From: Bacteroidota bacterium
Lineage (GTDB): Bacteria; Bacteroidota; Bacteroidia; Flavobacteriales_D; Sanyastnellaceae
DNA length: 59,243 nt
Assembly (NCBI GenBank): GCA_027621555.1
Contig: JAQCBJ010000008.1
Location: 1 to 59,243 of the forward strand
Direction of reading: 5' to 3'
Part shown: piece after piece, positions 53,073 through 59,243 of the stretch
Layout of the letters: each line of letters begins with the position of its first letter
How positions within the stretch are numbered: position 1 is the first letter of the stretch
Translations under genes and position numbers: made by a program
The notes under the pieces: generated by a model
The model's database searches: none
Seen by the model: the letters and a program-made list of their open reading frames with translations, nothing else
Told to the model about the DNA's origin: nothing

Positions 53073-53699
53073 TTAAACCGTCGGGCGAAGCTCGTGAGGT
53101 TGGGTTTCTGAGTTGCTGTCCTTCCAACGCGTGACAAACTCCAGCGGCCAACGGTGCGATTGCGGCCACGACACATCGGGGTAGCCCACGTAGAAAAGCC
53201 CCATCACCTTGCCTTCTTCAGGCAAAGCCAGCGCTTCTTTGACAGCAGGCAAGGCCATGAACCCCGGTGTGGTCCACTTCGCACCCAACCCAAAGGCCGT
53301 GCACATGAGGTGCATGTTTTGGACCGCGGAAGCCACGGCCCATTCTTCGTCCTCCGCAGAGATGCGTTGATTCACGTCCGGAACCATCCCAATTCCAACC
53401 ACGCAGTTGCATGTGTCCAAGCGCGAGCGCAATTTGTCCAACTTCACCTCGTTGACATGACCCTCGCCCATGGCCTCCTGGTACCACTTTGGCAACCCGT
53501 CACGCAACACGTCCAATCCATCCCCCTGAAACACCGTGAACCTCCAGGGCTGGGTCATGCCATGCGTCGGCGCCCACGTACCCGCTCGTAGGATTTCTTC
53601 CACCACATCCCGATGCACCTTCCGCGAGGAAAACGACTCGGGAGCAAACGACCGGCGGTCTTTGATCAGCGCACCTACGTCACTTAGATTGTGTCTCAT
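53073..53699 (-). CDS. Nitroreductase family protein
   Basis: 208 residues. Flavin reductase of the nitroreductase fold: the N-terminal IKDRRSFAPESFSSRKV (about 12-28) and ILRAGTWAPTHGMTQPWRFTVFQG (in part, about 35-58) bind FMN, and the later AVASAVQNMHLMCTAFGLGAKW (in part) and VMGLFYVGYP are conserved. It most resembles the single-domain group that includes E. coli YdjA. Substrate is unknown. A TACCTTTG box ends 4 bases before its ATG. It is followed after 7 bases by the fusion gene. Confidence 0.92.
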   Translation of the reverse strand: MRHNLSDVGALIKDRRSFAPESFSSRKVHRDVVEEILRAGTWAPTHGMTQPWRFTVFQGDGLDVLRDGLPKWYQEAMGEGHVNEVKLDKLRSRLDTCNCVVGIGMVPDVNQRISAEDEEWAVASAVQNMHLMCTAFGLGAKWTTPGFMALPAVKEALALPEEGKVMGLFYVGYPDVSWPQSHRWPLEFVTRWKDSNSETQPHELRPTV

Positions 53700-53703
53700 G
53701 CCT

Positions 53704-53711
53704 CAAAGGTA
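53704..53711 (-). promoter_or_regulatory. -7 box for the nitroreductase gene, leaderless arrangement
   Basis: On the minus strand TACCTTTG, a full TAnnTTTG match, followed by AGGC and the ATG at 53699. Confidence 0.65.
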
Positions 53712-53729
53712 GAGCTGGCCGACGCCTTC

Positions 53730-54521
53730 TCACCCCATCCAAGAACCGCTGTTGACATCCAACGCTTGGCCCGTAAACGTTTCTACCCTTTCCTCCTCTT
53801 CTCCTTCCCCCAACCCCGAGAACAAAAAATCGACCCACTGGGCCATTTCCTCAGGTGAACTCACTCGTCCCGCGGGCAGGATGGCCTCTTGTTGGGCCTT
53901 GGACTCCATGTACGTGATGCCTTGGGCATCCGCAATCGCTTGAATGCTGTTGCGCGCCATTTCTGTCTCGACCCAACCTGGGCACAAAGCATTCACCATC
54001 ACTCCCTCTGGGGACCACTCCACGGCCAACGACCGGACCAAGCCCAACAATCCTGTCTTGCTTGCCACATATGCGGTTTGTCCAGGAACCCCAAACCGAG
54101 CGAGCACACTGCTCGTCACCAAGGCATGGGTGACGCCCGGAGACGCTTTCAAATGAGGATGGCATGCCATCAGGGTGTTATAAGTGCCCGTCAAATTGAT
54201 GCGAATGATTTCCTCCCAACGGTCGTCGGGACCAAAGGAATTGGGACCACCGACTCCTGCGTTGGCAAACACCCCAACGAGCGGATGACGCCTCAAATTC
54301 GCCTCTTCGCTCGCCATCCACTCCACCAAAGCCTCCGCATCGGACACATCAAGCGAAACCACCACGTGATTGCCACTGTCCCTCAACGACTCCTTGACGG
54401 CCAGAAGTGGCTCTGACCTTCTCCCCATGAGCAAGAGCCGAACTCCCACACGTTGGGACAACCTCCTCGCCGTTGCCGCGCCTATGCCGGAGCCCGCTCC
54501 TGTAATCAAAATCGAATTCAT
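53730..54521 (-). CDS. Short-chain dehydrogenase/reductase (SDR)
   Basis: 263 residues from the ATG at 54521. Classical SDR: cofactor motif TGAGSGIGAA (about 6-15), NAG (in FANAGVGG), catalytic serine in VTSSVLARFG and YVASK (catalytic Tyr and Lys), then the CPGWVETEMA segment. The arginine-rich region GRR after strand 2 suggests NADP(H) as cofactor. Substrate cannot be assigned. The start is chosen at MNSILITGAG because the 16 residues upstream lie in the terminator of the neighbouring gene. Confidence 0.93.
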   Translation of the reverse strand: MNSILITGAGSGIGAATARRLSQRVGVRLLLMGRRSEPLLAVKESLRDSGNHVVVSLDVSDAEALVEWMASEEANLRRHPLVGVFANAGVGGPNSFGPDDRWEEIIRINLTGTYNTLMACHPHLKASPGVTHALVTSSVLARFGVPGQTAYVASKTGLLGLVRSLAVEWSPEGVMVNALCPGWVETEMARNSIQAIADAQGITYMESKAQQEAILPAGRVSSPEEMAQWVDFLFSGLGEGEEEERVETFTGQALDVNSGSWMG

Positions 54522-54526
54522 GAATT

Positions 54527-54534
54527 CAAAGAAA
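54527..54534 (-). promoter_or_regulatory. Candidate -7 box for the SDR gene
   Basis: On the minus strand TTTCTTTG, one mismatch from TAnnTTTG, followed by AATTC and the ATG. It abuts the T-run of the preceding terminator. Confidence 0.3.
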
Positions 54535-54535
54535 C

Positions 54536-54563
54536 AAAAAGGCCCGGCTTGCGCCGGGCCTTT
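54536..54563 (-). terminator. Intrinsic terminator of the giant repeat-protein gene
   Basis: AAAGGCCCGGC (54538-54548) pairs with GCCGGGCCTTT (54553-54563), loop TTGC; on the minus strand a T-run follows. It begins 21 bases after the giant gene's stop and lies about 15 bases upstream of the SDR ATG. Confidence 0.9.
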
Positions 54564-54584
54564 CTTCAATTCAAGACGTTCAGA

Positions 54585-57500
54585 TTAGCAAATCTGTCCG
54601 AATGCCGTCAAGAATTCGAGCAAGTCAGCCGTAGAAACGGAGCCGTCGCCGTTCAAATCAGCAGGACATGGGTTTGCCAACGAGAACGTGCAAGAACCGT
54701 CGTCGGAGGTTGCCGTTTCATCGTAGTTGTCAGCACCCTCGTAGGTGCAGCCAGAACAGCCGTCGAACACACATGACGCAACGTCAGAGATGTTCGTAGC
54801 AGGGTTGTAGTTGCAAGCGCAAGCGATGTCGCAGCCCACTACACACTGGTCACCAGAACCAACGTTGAAGGTCGCCACTTCACCAGCTCCACCATTCACG
54901 ATGCCTGCGAAGGCACCCACAATCGTCCAGCTGATTTCTGAAGGCCAAGAGCCTTCAGTCACAGCGACGCTGTAGCAACCGTCTGCCAAGCAGTACGTGT
55001 CAGACGCGGATGAACCCGTAACAATGGTACCAGAACCGATAAGGGTACCGTCCACAGAAGTCAACGTGTACTCCGCACCGTTCCAGCCGTCACCGAAGCT
55101 ATCGTTCATGTTGATCGTCACGCAGTTGTCGAAGCAGCAAGACCCGTCTTCGATCGTTGCCGTGGCGTCGTAGTTGCAAGCAGTAGCATCCGTGCAACCT
55201 GCGCACGTCACGTATTCACAAGAACCGTCTTCGTCCGTCGCAGTTGGGTCGTAGTTGCAAGCACCTGCGTCCGTGCAACCGCAAACCGCACCACCAACAG
55301 AAATCGTGATGCCGGCGGTAGGTCCACCAGAGGTCAGCACAGAGCCGTCCTCAGTCAACACCTCCCAAGAAACTTCGGATGGCCAGTCACCGTCCGTCAC
55401 TTCCACGCTGTAGCAGCCAGGAGCGAGACAGAACAAGTCGTAACCGTATTCTGGGCCGGTGTAGTTGTCCGCGTCCACGAAGAATCCAGCTTCGTCGAGC
55501 GTTCCAGTCGCCACCGTGTCTCCAGCGAGTGAAGTCACCGTGTACACAGCACCGTTCCATCCGTCACCGAATGCGTCGTTCATGTAGAACTGAACTGGCG
55601 TTCCTGTAGTGTCTGGGCAAACACAGCTCCAGATGTCGCAAGAACCGTCGTCGACGTTCGCGTCAGGGTTGTAGTTGCATGCAATGGCATCCAAACACCC
55701 TTCCACGACAGGCGCGCAAGTAAACTCAATGTCGAATGCACCGTTGTCGTCCGTAGCAGGGTTGCCGTCGGTGTCTTGAGCACCCACGTAGACGTAGTAC
55801 AACAAGCCTGGCGTAGAGACAAACTCGAAGTTCACATCATCTGAATCGAACAACGTGCAAGCGCCCGTACCGTCAGAGGTCAACGCACTCTCGAAGCACG
55901 TGAAGTCGCCTGCGATGTAAATTGGATCTGTGCTGTAAGGAGCAACAGACAAGGTCGCAGTAGAGTCCGCACCGTTGTCGTTCAATCCGTCCAAACCAGC
56001 GAGCAAGATGACGTCACCGAGGCCGTTGGTGAACGTGGCGCCGCCACCGTTCCAACCGTCGCCGTAGGCATCGAACATGTTGAAGTTGTAGTCGCCTTCA
56101 GCCAAGCACAAGCTTCCTGATTCAGGAGCCAAGCCTGCAACAAGCGTGTCACCTGCAGCATTTGAGATGGACCAAGAGATTTCAGAATCCCAAGAACCGC
56201 CTCCGATGCTGTAGTTCACGGTCACCAAGGTGTCGCAAGGATCCGCTGGAGGCGTATCGATGCCACCGCCACCGCACGTTTCCGTAGCCGTGTAGATGTT
56301 CACCTTAGAATCAATCGCAGAACCGCACGTGCTCAACGTGTGCAACGAGCTGTCACCCACGAAGGTGTACCACACACCAGCACCTGGGGCAGCGTCGCAA
56401 CCGGCTACGTTCAATGGAGCACCAAAGTTGGTTGAACCACCGGTAGAACCAGAAGTCACCGCGTTGCACTCAAGCGTGATTGCGTTGTCGCAAGCGTCGT
56501 TTGGCTGCGTCACGCCCAAGAAGTCACAAGAACCGTCGTCTTGGTTGGCTTCTGCGTTGTAGTTGTTGGCAGAGGCATCCGTGCAACCGAGGATGATGCC
56601 CGTCGTGGTGAACTCGAAGTCACCGCACGTGCTCTGGTCGTCCGTCCACACCACGAAGTAGTAGTCCGTGTTGGGGGCGAGGTTGGGCAAGAAGCCTTCG
56701 ACCGAACCAGCACACGTGCCCGTCACAACACAACCCACGAATGGAGCGAGGTCGCCACAAGCGTTGCCGTCCAACATGGCGAAACCGACAGCTTCGTTGG
56801 AGATGTTGGTTGTGTTGAAGTAGAACGTGTTGTAGTTCGCGCTGTTGAACGTGAAGTACACAGCGTAAGCTGTTCCGGTACCTTCCCATGGGAGGTAGAT
56901 TTCTTCAGCGTTTGCACCACAGAGGTTGCCCGTGAACGTTTCGCCTGTCACCTGAGCGATGGCTCCGTCACAGTTGTCGTTGGATGGAGAAGTGGTCTGA
57001 GCCGTGTTGCAAGAAGCTGCAATCACGAAGTTGTTTCCACCTGAACCTTCCACGCGAACGTAGTAGTCCACAGCCGTCATGGCTGACCAAGTGATGGTCG
57101 AGTGGAAGCCCGTTGCGCAGCCGTCTTCGTTTTGTGCGAAGATGCTCAAGTTGCCGTCCACATCCATTGTGAAGACTGCCAAATCCGTGTTTGTCGCGTA
57201 ATCCGTGTCCACGTCGTTGGCTGGCGTGTCGCACGTGCTCATGGTGATTTGCTGGTCAGCGTCAGAGTTGATCACGTACCACACACCTGCAGCATCCAAA
57301 CCAGTGTTTTCGTTGCCGAAGATGGTACCGCCCACCATTTCGTTGTCGTTGGCATTTTCCAACGTACCCGCTGCGCTCGCTCCGCAGAACAACGCTTCAG
57401 CATTGGCCACGTCGTCGTTTGCAGGTGGCAACAAGCAAGAACCATCATCTGTAGAGGCAGAAGGGTTAAAGTTGTTTGCAGCAGGATCCGTGCAACCAGA

Positions 57501-59243
57501 GAAGCCACACTGGCCAGTCAACGTGAAGTCCACGCCGTAGTTGGCGTCCGTACCCACCGTGCCGTAGTTCGTGCCGAACTGGTCGCTCAAATCGATGCTC
57601 ACTTCACCTGGGTAGGTGTCCGTCGTCGTTTGGAATGAGTAGCAGCCTGGAGCCAAGCAAATCAAGTCCGTACCGAAGGTGAGGCCGTCTCCTGAGAATG
57701 CTGTGCCCAAAGAACCGCTGTCCACGAGGGCGCCTGAGGTGTTGTCAAACAGGAAGTACTGAGCGCCAGACCAACCGTCACCGAAGCTGTCAAACATGTC
57801 AACAGACAAGATGAACGTTCCTGGGTCGCAGTACACGCAGATGCCGCTGTCGATGGTGGCGTTGGGGTCGTAGTTGGCAGCAGCGCTGTCCAAACAACCC
57901 ACGCAGCTGTAGTCGCACATGCCGTCGTCGAACGAAGCCGTTGCGTCGTAGTTGCAAGCGCCGGCGTCCGTACAACCGTAGGTGCATGCACCTCCATTGA
58001 AGTCGAGGTTCGCCGTGCCGGCATCTCCACCTGGATCCACGTCGCTGATGTCACCGCCGTACACTTCGACACCGTCGTAGCCAGTGAAGGAGTACACTGC
58101 ACCGTTCCATCCGTCGCCAAAGCTGTCGAACATGTCGAACGTGTAGCATCCTGCTTCCAAGCAGAGGTTTGCAGATTCAGGTGCGCCACCAGAAACGACC
58201 ACGCTGTCGCCGAGGTTCAAGCTCCAAGAAATTTCAGAATCATAAGTACCGCCGCCCACAGACAACGTACCTGCGAAGGCACCCGTGCAGTATTCACATG
58301 CACCGGCCACCGTGCAGTCTGCACAGTAGTTCACAGCCGTCTCGTCCAAACAACCGATGCAGCTGTAATCGCAAGAACCGTTGTCGAGCGTGGCCGTGTC
58401 GTCGTAGTTGCAAGCCGTAGGATCGGTGCATCCCGCGCAAGACAAGTACTCGCAAGAACCATCGTTCAAGTTCGCGCCAGCGTCGTAGTTGCATGCGCTT
58501 GGATCTGCACAACCAGCTACAACACATGCTCCAGAGCCAGCCCAGAAGAAGAAGTCAGCGTCAAACGTTGTTCCGGATCCACCAGAACCTGAACCAGAGT
58601 TCAAGACAATGCCGTTTTGGACAGCTTCCCAAGAAGCTTCCTGACCCCAAGCACCCATGCTGATTTGAGCTGTGTAACAACCCTCAGCCAAACACAAGTC
58701 GAAAGACAAAGAGGCACCACTCGCGAATTCCACAGAGTCCGTGCCGTTGAAGATGATACCACCCCATGCACCACCGCTGCCGAATGACCAACCATCGCCG
58801 AAGGCATCAGACAAGTTGATCGTCACGATGTTGTCGAGGCAGCAAGTGCCATCGTCCACCGTTGCGGCTGGGTTGTAGTTGGCAGCTGCAGGATCGGTGC
58901 AACCAGGAACGTCGCTGCTCACCGTGAGAGCGAGCGCCCCAGAGCAGCTCGAGCCAACCGAGCAAGTCGAACCGTCGAGTTCGAAAACTCCGATGACAGC
59001 ACCGCTGTTGGAGAACGTCGCCGTAGCTCCGTTCCATCCGTCACCGAACGAATCCGTGCCGATGAACGTGTAATCACCTGGCGTCAAGCACCAAGTTCCA
59101 GAAACACCGGCACCACCAGAAAAGACGCTGGTACCAGCTGCGTCGTTGAGCGTCCAGGTAATCTCAGAGGGATACGAACCGTTGCTGATCGAGTAATCGA
59201 TCGCAATCTCGCCCGCAGCACACTGACCCCAAGCTCCAGTTGA
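54585..59243 (-). CDS. Giant secreted Cys-rich repeat protein with C-terminal dockerin-like module, 5' end missing
   Basis: At least 1552 residues; the frame is open through the right edge, so the N terminus is out of the window. Two repeat families alternate. One is about 25-30 residues of type GCTDPxACNYDxxATxDDGSC; I count 13. The other is a beta-rich module with FDSFGDGWNGAxYxF, a CLxxGCYxF strand and xWPSEVSWxL; I count 7 FGDGW sites. Between them are domains resembling secreted-protease PPC modules (GVWYVINSD, DYYVRVEGSGG). The end is a dockerin-like calcium loop (DLNGDGSVSTADLLEFL, then AFGQIC). No T9SS sorting domain follows it. A surface adhesin or matrix role is likely but unproven. 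Confidence 0.85.
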   Translation of the reverse strand, partial: STGAWGQCAAGEIAIDYSISNGSYPSEITWTLNDAAGTSVFSGGAGVSGTWCLTPGDYTFIGTDSFGDGWNGATATFSNSGAVIGVFELDGSTCSVGSSCSGALALTVSSDVPGCTDPAAANYNPAATVDDGTCCLDNIVTINLSDAFGDGWSFGSGGAWGGIIFNGTDSVEFASGASLSFDLCLAEGCYTAQISMGAWGQEASWEAVQNGIVLNSGSGSGGSGTTFDADFFFWAGSGACVVAGCADPSACNYDAGANLNDGSCEYLSCAGCTDPTACNYDDTATLDNGSCDYSCIGCLDETAVNYCADCTVAGACEYCTGAFAGTLSVGGGTYDSEISWSLNLGDSVVVSGGAPESANLCLEAGCYTFDMFDSFGDGWNGAVYSFTGYDGVEVYGGDISDVDPGGDAGTANLDFNGGACTYGCTDAGACNYDATASFDDGMCDYSCVGCLDSAAANYDPNATIDSGICVYCDPGTFILSVDMFDSFGDGWSGAQYFLFDNTSGALVDSGSLGTAFSGDGLTFGTDLICLAPGCYSFQTTTDTYPGEVSIDLSDQFGTNYGTVGTDANYGVDFTLTGQCGFSGCTDPAANNFNPSASTDDGSCLLPPANDDVANAEALFCGASAAGTLENANDNEMVGGTIFGNENTGLDAAGVWYVINSDADQQITMSTCDTPANDVDTDYATNTDLAVFTMDVDGNLSIFAQNEDGCATGFHSTITWSAMTAVDYYVRVEGSGGNNFVIAASCNTAQTTSPSNDNCDGAIAQVTGETFTGNLCGANAEEIYLPWEGTGTAYAVYFTFNSANYNTFYFNTTNISNEAVGFAMLDGNACGDLAPFVGCVVTGTCAGSVEGFLPNLAPNTDYYFVVWTDDQSTCGDFEFTTTGIILGCTDASANNYNAEANQDDGSCDFLGVTQPNDACDNAITLECNAVTSGSTGGSTNFGAPLNVAGCDAAPGAGVWYTFVGDSSLHTLSTCGSAIDSKVNIYTATETCGGGGIDTPPADPCDTLVTVNYSIGGGSWDSEISWSISNAAGDTLVAGLAPESGSLCLAEGDYNFNMFDAYGDGWNGGGATFTNGLGDVILLAGLDGLNDNGADSTATLSVAPYSTDPIYIAGDFTCFESALTSDGTGACTLFDSDDVNFEFVSTPGLLYYVYVGAQDTDGNPATDDNGAFDIEFTCAPVVEGCLDAIACNYNPDANVDDGSCDIWSCVCPDTTGTPVQFYMNDAFGDGWNGAVYTVTSLAGDTVATGTLDEAGFFVDADNYTGPEYGYDLFCLAPGCYSVEVTDGDWPSEVSWEVLTEDGSVLTSGGPTAGITISVGGAVCGCTDAGACNYDPTATDEDGSCEYVTCAGCTDATACNYDATATIEDGSCCFDNCVTINMNDSFGDGWNGAEYTLTSVDGTLIGSGTIVTGSSASDTYCLADGCYSVAVTEGSWPSEISWTIVGAFAGIVNGGAGEVATFNVGSGDQCVVGCDIACACNYNPATNISDVASCVFDGCSGCTYEGADNYDETATSDDGSCTFSLANPCPADLNGDGSVSTADLLEFLTAFGQIC
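54691..58912 (-). repeat. 13 copies of a GCTD..ACNYD..DDGSC coding repeat
   Basis: Copies lie near 54691, 54800, 55138, 55215, 55636, 56525, 57430, 57838, 57923, 58302, 58372, 58452 and 58845. Some are back to back, others are separated by FGDGW modules. They read as short DNA repeats (for example gtcgtagttgcaagc on plus) and could recombine or disturb short-read assembly. The Asp/Asn and paired-cysteine pattern suggests calcium or disulphide stabilisation. Confidence 0.8.
55085..59048 (-). repeat. 7 FGDGW modules in the giant repeat protein
   Basis: The coding sequence for FGDGW appears near 55085, 55556, 56045, 57772, 58108, 58790 and 59034, mostly as variants of ccgttccatccgtcaccg on plus. 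Each module carries a downstream CLxxGCYxF strand or its counterpart. Confidence 0.75.

Overview
The window is a gene-dense chromosomal segment from a member of the Bacteroidota, most like a Flavobacteriales-type gliding bacterium. The evidence is the gliding/type IX secretion (T9SS) genes gldA, gldB, gldC, gldKLMN and a PorP/SprF barrel, a protein with a T9SS C-terminal sorting domain, Bacteroidota-type -7 promoter boxes (TAnnTTTG), and few visible Shine-Dalgarno sequences. The base composition is fairly GC-rich for this group. No tRNA, rRNA, insertion sequence, CRISPR or phage gene was seen, and no stretch above 300 bases lacks a gene. Family assignments come from motifs and gene order; no database search was run.

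Layout. (1) 1-7.9 kb, minus strand: miaB, a sigma-54 activator, lptE, a conserved hypothetical, secG, groES, groEL, gldA and rsgA (cut by the left edge). (2) 8.0-17.6 kb, plus strand: topA, an arginase-fold protein with a damaged metal site, porP/sprF, then gldK, gldL, gldM, gldN. (3) 17.7-25.8 kb: an ABC-F ATPase on plus, convergent with a minus-strand chain purL, PASTA protein, T9SS-sorted secreted protein, rluD. (4) 25.9-34.3 kb: dtd, mazG and a BNR-repeat exoprotein on plus; nadE and a PorT-like barrel on minus; gldB-gldC on plus; engB and an alpha/beta hydrolase on minus. (5) 34.6-50.8 kb: a division and cell-wall (dcw) cluster, mraZ to ftsZ plus yqeY, with many stop/start overlaps. (6) 50.9-59.2 kb: marR-yceI on plus; a nitroreductase followed by an unusual membrane/barrel fusion on minus; an SDR oxidoreductase; and the 3' end of a giant repeat-rich secreted protein cut by the right edge.

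The genes combine into three functional blocks: the T9SS/gliding machine with possible cargo, envelope building (dcw, lptE, secG, PASTA protein), and housekeeping (chaperonin, tRNA/rRNA modification, NAD and purine synthesis).

The most interesting signals are regulatory. At least five genes have a TAnnTTTG-type box ending 4-5 bases before the ATG, which predicts leaderless mRNAs. The dcw cluster starts with four 10-bp-phased MraZ boxes beside a perfect DnaA box. A terminator-like hairpin sits between gldK and gldL. The arginase-like protein in the T9SS neighbourhood lacks two of six metal ligands.
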